A stretch of 64,000 nt of DNA from Drosophila pseudoobscura. Its lineage: Eukaryota; Arthropoda; Insecta; Diptera; Drosophilidae. Below are positions 24,577 through 36,494 of this stretch, one piece after another. Location: NCBI RefSeq assembly GCF_009870125.1, contig NC_046683.1, positions 620,001-684,000 on the forward strand. Reading direction: 5' to 3'. Under the pieces are notes generated by a model. It saw only the letters and a list, made by a program, of their open reading frames with translations. It was not told the DNA's origin and did not search any database. A program made the translations under genes and the position numbers. The first letter of the stretch is position 1; each line of letters opens with the position of its first letter.

Positions 24577-25716
24577 TTAGTCGCCGCAATCCACAGCAGA
24601 GTTGGCGAGTTCCAGTTGATGAATGGCCATTTTGCGGCCGTGTCCAACGGTGAGGAGTGTGCGTGAATCGGTCCATATGGCGTCCGTTTGGCGCTTGTGG
24701 ATGTTTTCCTTGGTGTAGATAAATTCGGGTTTTCCGTCTTCGTTTACTCTGGCGATCTTCACGGAAGCGGGCATATTGCTCATGACCGCCAGATGAGCTC
24801 CATTGATCTCGAGCTGTGACACGATGCCGTTCTCAAAGCATTGGATCGTCTCCTGCAGCTTGCATGGCACACGAATGTCCGCTATATGGACATTTCCATC
24901 AAAGTCCCCCAGATATACGTGATTTTCGCCCTGGAGCTCTGAGGGAGCGGCCCAGGCGGCGCAAGTGAAGCTCAACGCACGATCAGCGTCGTTGAAGAGG
25001 GTCGTCGAAGAGGGCGATCCTGCACGGGCATCCCATAGGCGGGAGCATCCACTGCGATCGCAAGTAACGAACTGGCTGGCAGTGATAGCGGGCGTGGCCA
25101 GGCCCGAAAATTTGTCTGAATGTGAGACGCGAGCGTGATAGAAGCTTTTCAGACCGGCTTCGATAATAGACCACATTTTCAAGTGCCCACTGGCACACGC
25201 GGACACACACTTTTGTGGATCCGCTTTGAACACGCTCATGTGGCTAATCGGCGAATTGTGGGCTACGGCTTTGTCCAGTTCGAAAAGAAAGAAAGGGTCC
25301 TTCGAATTATAGACGGCCGAGCGTGTTGACCATGCCTGCAGTTGTGTGTCTCCCGGAGCCACCAGCAGCACATTGTTGTCCGCATAGCGTACAATGTTGA
25401 CGACGTGATCCGATTGCAGCTTGAAGTCCGCATTTTCGACGGTCATGTGACCGACGTTACTCTCCGAGTAGCCAAAAAACATACCCCGCCAATCGCATCC
25501 ATGGCGACGGTTGGTGGCGAGCACATACTCCTTCTCCTCACTAATGGCAATGCTGTCCCAACATTCGTGCAGCTGGGGCGAAATATTGGCCGGCTGTGCA
25601 CGTACATCGGCAGCATTGAGATTTGGATACTCCAGGTTGCCGGCCAGGTTTTTGTCTGCCGGTGGCTGATGGTCACCAGGCGTACGGTATACTTCTGATA
25701 ATTTTTGCGGAAACAT
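24577..25716 (-). CDS. vls: Valois/MEP50-like WD-repeat protein (methylosome subunit)
   Basis: This is a single uninterrupted 379-codon frame from an ATG at 25716 to TAA at 24577. The protein looks like a divergent WD40 propeller, with blade-like motifs ending in SRLWDARAGSP, VYLGDFDGNVHIADIR and a final LLTVGHGRKMAIHQLEL. These line up with the last blades of human WDR77/MEP50, where the matching segments read LLWDTR and LLTTVGW. MEP50 partners PRMT5 in symmetric arginine dimethylation of Sm and Tudor-binding proteins. In flies the counterpart is Valois, needed for germ plasm assembly. The assignment rests on motif comparison from memory and could be wrong at the ortholog level. As I recall, fly vls sits on 2L (38B), not beside Rip11, so this copy may be relocated. 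No intron is visible. Confidence 0.7.
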   Translation of the reverse strand: MFPQKLSEVYRTPGDHQPPADKNLAGNLEYPNLNAADVRAQPANISPQLHECWDSIAISEEKEYVLATNRRHGCDWRGMFFGYSESNVGHMTVENADFKLQSDHVVNIVRYADNNVLLVAPGDTQLQAWSTRSAVYNSKDPFFLFELDKAVAHNSPISHMSVFKADPQKCVSACASGHLKMWSIIEAGLKSFYHARVSHSDKFSGLATPAITASQFVTCDRSGCSRLWDARAGSPSSTTLFNDADRALSFTCAAWAAPSELQGENHVYLGDFDGNVHIADIRVPCKLQETIQCFENGIVSQLEINGAHLAVMSNMPASVKIARVNEDGKPEFIYTKENIHKRQTDAIWTDSRTLLTVGHGRKMAIHQLELANSAVDCGD

Positions 25717-27659
25717 ATTTACAGCAAGTTAAAGCAATTAAATTAAACAACAAAACAAGCAGGAATGGAAAAATCGCGCCAATTTAGTGGAAGTGCAAAA
25801 GCAACAGCTTTGTATGCCGGCGCTTATTGATTATATTACGGCTGATGGTCCCGAATGCAACCCTAAATATCTTCTGAGGGCGCCACAACGATAATTATTT
25901 AAACTTTAAAGAATCGGACGATTCCAGAAGGGAAGAGGAAAGCAAAATATGGTAAAAGTATCATGATAATACCCAACTTTCCGCTGCAAAATCAGGTAAG
26001 AATCAATGAGTGGTGATTGTATATTAATATTAAAAATGTTTTTATTCTGGTTTGGGGGGTGTATATATCAATAGGTAAAATCATTTTATGTATCAACATA
26101 TTTCAACTGCAGCGACTCCTCTTTCTCTTTTCACTTAATCGCTAAAACATAAATAATTTAGGGCTTACTTCACTAAAAAAGGGTAGCGCCGCTTCCGCTT
26201 ACAAAATTTGACATACATATGTATAAAAGGAAGAAACAAAAATAAGAACAAACAGACAAAAAAAAAAAACAAATACTTTTGGGATAATTTCAATCAATCG
26301 ATCAATCGATGGGGACAAACAATCCAATTTGGGGTAAAACAAATCAAAAATTGCCGTCTCTGGCGATCGTTACATAGGTTACATGGTATATGGTACAAAT
26401 AATTTAATTTAGTTTACGGTTTATAGTTTATGTTCGGAGTACGAGGGGAATCAATTCAATTATCAGTTTTAAAAATACATCGCCTCCCCCTTGTGTCCCT
26501 CTTTTCCTGCTTAAAATCTATGTGATTGCGTGTAAAATTTAGTTTTTCTTTTTCTCAGATACGAGGAGTACTTAAATTAGTGTAAGAAAGCACTTGAATT
26601 TCGCTGTTTGGCGACAAAGGCAACTTGGTGTTTCATTGATTTACATTTAATACGCAATCGCCACTGCAACTGCAACTGCAACTTCTCCACGGACCCGCCA
26701 CGCGGCTACTGGAATCTGCTGTATCTGCTGCGACGACACTCTCAACCACTGCAAGACAGAACCAAATTCGGGGATTAATATCACAGATGTTCGGATAAAG
26801 TCAGGATCGATGAATGCTACGAACAGTACGAACAAGAGGAGAAGGAAACCATCAGAAGACCACCAACAACAGTTAAGCGAAAGAGAGAGGAGAGCCACAA
26901 ACAGAGATGCGAGATGCAGGAGAGAGATGTTAGACAGAAAGACTGAGAGATGGCGTGGGGATCGTGGCCCCCTTGGTATGGATAATGTGCAACAAACACT
27001 TGGGCGACAGACAGGACGCTTACTTCATCCTCGACTGGACTTCAGTGGAGGCTGGGGCTCCATCTGTTATGTTCCTTCTGGGTGTACTGCCGGGACTTCT
27101 GGTTGTCTGCTTTCTTCTTTGTGTCGCGCATTGTGGTGGTTACTTTTTTGTTTTGTTGGGGTCGTTTGGTGGTTCTGGTTGTGGTGTAGTTGTTGTTGTT
27201 TTTGGGGGTCGTGGTGGTTAAGTGCTACTTAAATGCAACTTTGCAACATGCACGGCGGCGTCGGCCACTTACTTTAGAAAGTCATTCATATTGATGTAGT
27301 TTTTATAACTAAATATAAAAGAGGAGAGAAATCACAAAAATGCATTCGGTTAAAAAAACAGAAGAAACGAACGCAACAGAAAATTCACGTGTGGGTTTGT
27401 GTGTGTGAGGATAGTGGCTAGTGGAAGGTGAAAGGTGGGTTTACGAGTGGGTGGGTAGGTGGATGGTTGGATTAGACACAAACAAAGAGCACGAAAAAGA
27501 GCAAGTGAAAGATCCAAGAGATCTTTAGGTCCCCGTGGGAGGATTGTTCTTTTTTCCATTTTTGTTTGGTACAAAGGGAAACCAACTTGGAAACAAAATC
27601 AATTTGAAATAAAACAAAAATATATAAATTTCGATCTGTAGCATCGTCCTGCACTCCTT
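25717..27659. other. Intergenic spacer between the valois-like gene and Rip11
   Basis: No conserved frame is seen. The spacer contains AT-rich sequence, a GA-rich stretch (26870-26950) and a G/T-rich stretch (27120-27220). The right part probably carries the Rip11 3' UTR (minus strand) and the left end the promoter of the valois-like gene, but I could not place a convincing TATA box, Inr or polyadenylation site. Confidence 0.5.
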
Positions 27660-30600
27660 TTACCTCCTAGGGAGAGAAGGCAGGCGGATGCCCTTTAAGG
27701 AGAATGAATGCAGTGCACAGGAGCGGGCTTTGGCAAGGCCACAGACAGGGACGACGAACCTTTTGGCGGAGGTGGTGCGCGAGTAAGGGTTCTGCAGGAT
27801 CTTCGGGTGCGTCTCCATCACTCGCAGCAGCAGATTGTCCAGATAATCCTCCAGTTCCTTGACGCGCTGCCGCTGCAGCAGAGCTTCGTTCTCCATGCCA
27901 TTGGCAATCAGCATCAGCTCCTGCGGAACAGTTAAGATCGGATCGGAGTTTAGAGATTGCAGAGTCCAAAGAGAGAGAGAGAGAGAGCTTACCTCCCGCG
28001 ACTTTCCCTCGTACTTCTTCGCCAGCTGTGCCGAGATCTCCGAACGGCGTTCCGCGTGCGATCCCCCGGACTTCTCGTGGCCGATGATGATTCGCTCTGA
28101 GGACTTGGGACTCGGCGAGTTGCTCCCATTGTCGTTGCTATATTTTTCTGTGTCGGAGAGGGAGAGAGAGAGATAAAGAGGGAGTGTTAGTTTGCAACTG
28201 AACTCGGGGCAGGACACGCGGATGAGTGGGGGGGTTTTGGGTGCTCGGAGCCATAAGCTCCAATGCAAAATCACTGGCGGATGCAAAAACAAAACGGAAA
28301 CAACAGAAAACAAAGATGATAGCAGGACAAATAGGACGGAGGAGGAGGGATATAAAGGATGATGGGATGATCGGAAGATAAAGGGAAATGACGCTTCAGA
28401 GCAGAATGACGCGCGACAATGACAAGAGCGTTGACTGGAAATAGCTTGGTTCGGTTTCGGTTTCATTTTGGATTTTGGATTATGGATTTCGGGATCCGCC
28501 AGCGTTTGCTTGTCGCACTGCACCCTATCGCACTCCCTGCCCGCATGTCCGCCGTAGAGTGAGAGGAACACTTCAACAGAGGAACGGATTGTCTTGTTCT
28601 TGGATTGGTTTGGATCGGTTCAGATCTGTTCGGATCTGTTCGGTTCGGGGTACAACAGCTCACCTCGCTTATTGCCGTATTTGAACTTTCCCAGACGCTT
28701 TTCCCTGCCGTTGCCAGTGCCGCCGCCGTTTGTTTGAAACTCCTTGGGTGACTGTTCGGGCGTTAGGAAATTGTGCTCTGGCTCGAGTTCTAGTTCTAGT
28801 TCTGCCTCTGGCTCTGGCTCGCCATACTGCTCCTCCGCTATCTGAATGTGCCGCTGTTGGTGCGGCTGCTCCACCTCCTCTATAGACGTGGATCGCTTGG
28901 CAAAGCTGAGCAGCCTCTGGTCCTCCTCCCACCGCTTGGCCTCGCGCCGCCGCTGCTCCTCCAGTAGCTCCTTCTGGCGCTGCTCATCCTCCAGCTCCTG
29001 CCTGAGGGCCGCCTCTTCTACGCGCAGCCGCTGCTCATTCAGCCGCAGCTCTGCCTCCAGGCGGGCGTCTTCCTCGGCTCGCTGCTGGCGCGCTTCCTCT
29101 TCTGCTCTCTCTGCCCTCTCCGCCTCCGCCTTGAGATCCACCAGAGAACGAGGCTGCGGCTTCGGGCGGGTCGTGGGGGTGGGGCTAGGCTTCACCACCT
29201 CCACATCCACATCCAGATCCTCCAGCTCTGGCTCATCCGCAAAGATGGCTGTGCTATTGCGCTGCTCGAACTTTGCAAAGCTCGCGTTGAATTCGTCAAA
29301 GTTGCGCTGCTCCACGTCTGGGGAGAAGAGCGAAGAGGAGGTCACAGTGGACACAGATGCTACTGGGACTGGGACTGCGACTGCGACTGAGGCTGGGACA
29401 GAAGTTGGAGCCCGAACCGAAACCGGAACTGGGGGAGCAGCTGCCTTGATTGTCTTCGGCTTCGGCTTGGGCTTGGGCAGTGGCAGTGGCTCCTCCTCGT
29501 CCTCATCGCTGTCCGAGGAGCTGGACGAGGACATCGATGGAGGAGGGAGCGGTGGCGGTGTCTCATCCACGCTGGCAGGGAGCGGAACACGCGATTCCCA
29601 GCTGCGGCGCTTGAGGGAATCACTGGTCCCGATCTCCAGGCCACCGTACAGTTTCGTGGCCCACTCATCCTTGTCGTTCTCCGTCGTCTCTTTATCCTTA
29701 TCCTTCTCCTTCTGCATCTCATTTTCCCTTCCTATCTTCGTCTCCTTCTGTTTCTGCTGCTGCTGCTCCTTTTCCTTTACAGCCTCCTGCTGGTACTGCT
29801 CGTCCTTCTCCTCATCCAGCTGGAGCTGGGGGATGCGCGGCGGCTTCGAGGGAGGCGGTAGGGTGCGAGCGCGGACACTGAAATCGAGCTCAAGCTGTTC
29901 CATCTCCGCATCGATGGGCGGATCTTCATCGAGCGTCTCTGGCTTTTTGTTGGGCTTACCTCCATGATGGACCTTTCCCACGCCGTTCCCGATTACCAGA
30001 CCATTGCCCAGTCCGTTGCCATTGCTCAGCAGGGGCGAGGGGTTTCGTGGTGCAAAGTTAGGCGCTCCTCCCCCCATGGTGGTGGGTGGCGGCTGGAGGC
30101 CAGACCGCTGGATGTTCAGGGAGCTGCCGGAGCTCTTGTGCGACAGATTATCGAACACGAACTCGTCCTCGTCCTCGCTGATAACGCCGGGATCGGCCTC
30201 GCCCGCACGCTGGCCTCGGCGGCGGCCGCTGCCCCCTTGGCCGCCGGTGGAGCTGTTCGGGGTGCCGATGCTGACGAAGGAGCCGCTGAAGGAGCTGTTG
30301 TCGTCGCCGCCGGCGTCCGGGTGCTTCTTCTTGCTGCGCAGATGCAGCTTGGAGCTGAGCGACCCCGCCAGCTTCTTGATGCTCTTCCGCTTCTCCCCGT
30401 TGCCGATGGAGAGGAGGCTGCCGCCCACGGAGCTGGCCAGCTGCCCGATGGAAGACTTGTGCTTATCCTTCTTGCTGAGGTCTGTCAGGGAGCCCGACTT
30501 GACCACGAACCCGATGCGCACCTCGAGCTCCCCGCGCTCCTTGTTCTTCTTCTCCTTGCCCGGCTTGCTCTCCAGCTTGAACCACTTGGAGCGCGGCCTG

Positions 30601-33600
30601 TCGTACACGTCCATCTCGTTAAGGGGAAGTGTCGCCTGCCCCAGGAACTCGTCAATGCCCAGGTTATTGCGGTGCAAGCAGGTGAGCGTCAGCTCTGCCC
30701 GATTGCCCTGATCGGGGATTTTTCTATTCAAAACAAAGAGAAGACAAGATAAAGCATAAAGGATACATAGGAATCTGGATCTGGATCTGGATAGGGATGT
30801 CATCCCACTTACAGCTCGCACTCCTCGTTCCAGTTGACATTGGTCTCCGACTTGTCCTTGACCGACGTCTGGTACTTCTCCTTACCCAAGGCGATTGTGA
30901 CGAAGCAGTTGTTGGTGCCATTCTTCCCCTTGGTGAGCAGACCCCTCGCTCGCTGCACTGTAACGAAATGGGAGAACGGGGATTAGCTCTGGATCGGAAT
31001 CAACTGGATTACGGATTTGGGATGGGATGGGATGGAATGGCATCTCGTGCAGAGAGAGAGAAAGAGATCCATGCATAAATGTAACTGGAGGAATCGTCGC
31101 TGGGTGCAAAACAATGCTGGGATTGAAACCTTGGAATGCGAATGCGAATGCCAATGGAAGTGGGGCGTCGAGTGGGAGTTGGTGCCAAATTTTGTGCGGT
31201 GGCTGTGCGGTTGCGTGGCTTTCATATCTCAGCCTCTGCCCCGCTGCCGGATGCCGAATCTCGAGGTCACGAGGCGCTCGAGTGAAACTTTAAGTTTGCT
31301 TTCGGGTCTCATTTCCATTTCCAGTGCCGTTTCGGGGAGTGAATCACTCGAGCGGGCGCTGCAACAAACGCTGGCTTAGATTTTTGCCATCATTTCGGCA
31401 GAGACCTCGCGCTGGTTGTGCCACTGGCACTGGCTCTGACTCTCGATCCAATTGCGAGCCTCCGCTGTGTGTGTGTTCTGCTCTCTGCTCTCTGCACAGT
31501 TGCCGGAAATGGAAATTTAATTGAAAACGAAGACGCCAGAGGGCAGACGACAGCCAGATGGCAGGGCGACAAAAAATTAAGTCATTGCCAGAACAGACTT
31601 TCAGACAGCCACAGAGGTTCGGGCCAGGCCAGGCCAGGCCAGAAAGGGCCAGAACGAGTCTATTTTTAGGCTTGTGCAGTGGCGGGAATGGCGAGAATGG
31701 AATGAACTCCAGATGCGGAACTCTTAAAAGCCTCCCCATGGTTCGATTTTTCGATTATTCAATTACGGAGCATAATCATGCTTTTGCGCAATCCGATGTC
31801 GCTCCCCCCTCTCTCCATCTATCCGGAGAAATTGCGCCAAAGTTTCATAACAACAAAAACAATTACGGGGCAAAAGCGGCAAAGTGAAAAGCGTTTGCGG
31901 CGGCGCTTACCTCCGTGTGCATGAGCAGACACGAATATGTCGCTTTAAAATACATGCCACATACTATGTACATACATACATATGTACATATGTATGTAAG
32001 CATGTGTCGCATGTAAACTAGAAGAGTAACATCACATGGCAGATGGCAGATTTCGTAATATTTTTCCAATTTCCGTTAGGATTTTGGGGAGCGACACTTG
32101 GCGGGTCGGGCAGGGGTAGGGGCAGGGGCAGGCCCCACCTGCATCTCCTCTTGAGACTGTGTGGGGCCCGAAGGGTGGGGGGTACGCCGCCTCATAATTA
32201 TTATCGCATTAACAGTTTTTCCTTCCATCTGCCGCCCGTTAGCAGACATTTTGCTTTGGCCAGCAAATTCGCGTCGCGGGAATAACTTAAGCCAATTTGG
32301 GAAGTTTTCTGTCTCCTCTTCACTCTTTTTTTGTTGTTGTTTTTTTTTGTTGTTTTGCTTCGTCTCCATAATTGAGGTTAAAGACGATCCGAAACAGACA
32401 AGAAGTCTAGGCGCCATAGATAATCCACCATCCCCGCTCTCATTACAGCTACTCCGCAACTCCCCCTCCCCGTAACAACTTGCAGAGACTATCGATCGAC
32501 AGCAATAATCGGCCCCGGCACCGGCACCGGCACCGGCACCGGCCCCATGCTCATCTTCAATCTTTCTTTTGCTCTTTCTCCCTCCCACTGCCTTCGCCGA
32601 CCAACGGTAACCGGAGTGAACTGTAATAGACGAGAAGATGGATGGATGGATAGGCTTTCAATGGCTGTCAATAACCCGCCGGGCGGCGTCGGCGGTGGCG
32701 GTGGCGGCTGCAATTTTCCGCAATTTCGAGAGCGGTGGCTCATCAGCGCGAGAGACATGCAAATCCAGAGATCGATGGACTCTTGTATGAGCAGCATACG
32801 TACATACATATTTACACACACAAATGAGTGCATGCCTACATATGTATGTACATATGTATGTGAATATGGAAAGGCGTCGCGTCGTCCCCCCACCCCGAAA
32901 ATAGAAATGCCAAATGCTAAATGGCAAATGGCAAAAGGTAATGAAATAAACATGGTAAACAGCGCCAAAAAAGAAACGGCAGAAGATGGAACGGGCTGAG
33001 GGAGGGGCGAGGCGCGATCCACCGTTAAGTCGGTCCGCTTTTCTGGCAACCTCTCTCAGCCGCCGCACAGTGGGTCAAGAGTGCTGTTCAGCGGTCGGAC
33101 ACTCTCCTCGAACCATTGTCGAATGTGTGCGCTGAGCTGATCAAACCAACTGATTAATGCCGGCCCACTGTGTGCCGAGACGTGGGGGCATTGCTGCGCA
33201 TTTAGCATTTAGTTTTCGCTTTTCGTCGCGCCACGGGACCCCGGCCTGGTGCGGAGCAATGTGGGCCGCCGCGAGCCGCGAAGCCCAGAGCTTTGTGAAT
33301 GCTTCGATCTGATAGAGACGCGATAAAAGTACTGCCAAAACAGAAGCCCAACCACTTTTTGCACTCATTCATTCCTCAATTAAATTCGCGAGAGGCAGAG
33401 GCGAGGGGAAGGGACGGGGAGGGGGAGGGGGTTTCGTAATTGAGAGTTTGTTTGGTCCGAGAGCAAATAGAGGGCCGACTCGCTGGCTGGCTGGCTGGCG
33501 TCATCCACGAACGTAGGTGCTCCCACACTCACACACACACACACTGATGAGACACTCGGGTGGGGGAGGGAGAGCGAGAGCGCTTTCATACGAGAAGGTC

Positions 33601-36463
33601 GAATCGAATTGCTTTCCATGTTGGAGGATCCTCCTTCCCCCCGAATAAGTATCTCCCGGAAATAAGCACTCGTATTCCATTCGTAAGCTATTACTCACTC
33701 GGAAACAAAAGGTTTTACGAGTATTAAACATAAAATTTGATCCAATTGCAATTATCTAGCAAAACATAGAAATACAAGACGACACGAGTCCCAGTCCCAG
33801 TCCCAGTCCCAGTCCCAACACCTCCAGTGTTATCTCTTGTTCTTGCGCAGGGATCAGGAATCATCGATTACTCATTCCCATGGAGCCCCACACCACTACA
33901 GCGATATCTATCGGGGAAGGTGACTGACTCATCGTTCTTTCTTGTTGCTCTTATGGCCCAAATTTCACACCGAAAACTCCAAAAATAACGGCGGCTCAGC
34001 AAAAAGAGAAATTGACAGCGACCAGTGGAGTGGAGTGCTCAAGTGTATCGTTTGTCCCCCCGGGAACTTTGAATATACAAAAATACATATCTCGATCATC
34101 GTATCGTATGGATAAGAACTGACATATACATAAGATCTATAAGCTAGGTTTCGTTCCGTTTTCCTGTCGATGACGACTATTGTTTGATAAATACATAGAT
34201 AGAAACAATAGATAGGTAGATGTCGGCTGCACCTCATTTTGTCGTCGTGGGCCCATTGTCATCGCATTTTGTTAACCTTTGTAGCTCTTGCCTGTTTGTG
34301 TGCCTATGTGTGAGCAGAGGTCAACTGTTGGGTTAATTAATTTCAATGAAATCATTCTCAGTCTCTGCTCAGCTCTGGTCTGCCGTTTGCTCTCCATTTG
34401 ATTTCCTCTCCCCTGCTTCTGCACCTGGGGCTACCGCAGCCGTAATTCCCCGCAACAAATTCACCCGCAGGTGACCACAATTCTCCACTCATTTTCCCCA
34501 AAGAGAAAATATCCAAAGGTATGGGAAAACGGTTTTCTTCATCTCCGAACACAAATCATGCCATCTCTGAGTCATGGCGATAGTATTTTTCCTCCATGAG
34601 GAAACCAAATTTTTCATGATCTGTAGTTCCCCTCTCTTTGGCAGATACACACGTACAAATATAGGGCACCGATCGGATCAGTCTAAATGTCTATATAGGG
34701 AGCGGACAATGGAGGAGAGGAGAGAACCTTAACCAATCATCTCTCCATCCCCCATTCCCTGCCTTGCCCCATTATAAATGTGGAATTCCCAGCACGCACT
34801 TTCCGAGAGACTCTTTTCATGTTCCACTTTTTCTGCTTTCGGGCTACCTCTTTTTGTACGCGTGTGTGTGTGTGTGTGTGGGGGGGCGTGGCAGCTTGCC
34901 AGCATGCCAGAGAAAGACACAAAACAGACGACGGCAACAGTGTGCTGTGCTGCCGCCGGAGGCCAATGCTCCTCGGGGGCATCCACACGCATGCTAATGA
35001 GGCAACTTCATTCCGCACTTGGCAGACCCTCTCTTCGGAAAGACTAGGATCAATTTTCCATTCGACTTTGAAGCCAGAACTCTGCTCTGCACTGCTCTGC
35101 TCGTCTCTGGGGTTGCCCTGCCCTGCCGTGCCCTGGGCCGCCCCTCAGATCAACGGAAAACGTTGGTCGGCCAGGCCAAGAGAGTCATGCAAGTGCCAGC
35201 TCTTTCCACAGGGATCGTCGAACTGTGTCCTAATCCGCGCAGTCCGATACAAAAACACTGCAGCATTACCACCAATAATTAAGCGAATGCCATTCAATGT
35301 TGCAACTGCAACAGCACAGCAAAACAGCAACAAAAAATGGTTCGAATCGTGCGAAAATTCGAAAAAAAATCAAAGTTTTATGTATACCGAATAATTCCCC
35401 CGCCCGATTCCCTGAAAAATGGTATGACGATTCTCTGAAAATGTCTGCAGCGGAAAAACGGAAAGATTTTACCACACAGAGACGATTCCAGTATAATATA
35501 TCAATCATGCACCATGGATCCAGCTATAGGAACGGCTTTTCGGGGGGTATCTCCCCCCCACCCACAACGAAGCTCGCATTTCATTCTCGCTATTTACACG
35601 TGCATTAGTATTATTATTATTATTTTTATGCAAAAACAATTTCTTTCGTTTGCTGCATTTTTCAGTGGTTGTGCGGTTTCCGTTGCCGTTGTTGTTGGCC
35701 GAAGCGAAGACAAGGCGAGATTTTGAAATTGTAAACATAGTTTTTCCCTCCCCAAATGAAAGACATGAACACGATGGAGGGTGGAGGGTTGCGGTATTGG
35801 GGATCATTGCATGCTTTAAATATAAATGCAAAGAGGCAAAAGTATCTTGACTCGTCTGCTCCCATCCCAATCGCAGTGGCGGAGCCAGTGCCAGAATGCA
35901 TATGCATGAGGGGAACAGCAGGCAGAGGTGAGAGTTGGGAGATGGCTACCGGCGGTGCTGGTGCTGGTGCTGGTGCCGTTGCCCAGGCAGGCAGCTGGCG
36001 GCAGCAATTGGCCGCAAGGAATGTGGCCAGCAGCTTCACAAGCTACAAGTCAACGCAAACTGGAAAATAATCAATTGGAGACCCGCAATCGTAGAGTCAG
36101 AGAGGGGCAGTCGCAGTCGGAGTCAGAGTCGGAGTCGGAGATGCGAACCCAGACCTGTTTTTCCCCTCCATCTGTTCTCTTTCTATCTCCCTCTCCCTCA
36201 CACACACTCTATCCCTCTTCTCCCCTGGGCGAATGGCACGAGTAAATGGGTCGGGCAATGAAACGTAACTGTTTCGCACAAGTGCATCGCGAGAGCAACA
36301 TTAAAACGGTCCACAAAGCAGGGTGGTGGTGGTAGAAACGGAAAGAAGTGGCACGGAGTGGACGGAGAGAACGGAGGGAGCGGGAAGCCACAGAGGAAGC
36401 GATGGGCATATAAATCAGAGCAATCTAAGGACGCTATCTCCCCTCTTACGTGACCAAAGTGCA

Positions 36464-36494
<31 letters not shown>

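Noticed and set aside
26810..27232. 140-aa plus-strand frame ending in Trp/Cys/Phe-rich sequence
   Set aside because: The tail is translation of a G/T-rich tract, and no domain or splice evidence exists.
28846..29967. 373-aa plus-strand frame, and 29964-30752 (+)
   Set aside because: Both are antisense shadows of the long Rip11 exon 3; Ser/Arg-rich content reflects the reverse reading of Glu/Ala-rich codons.
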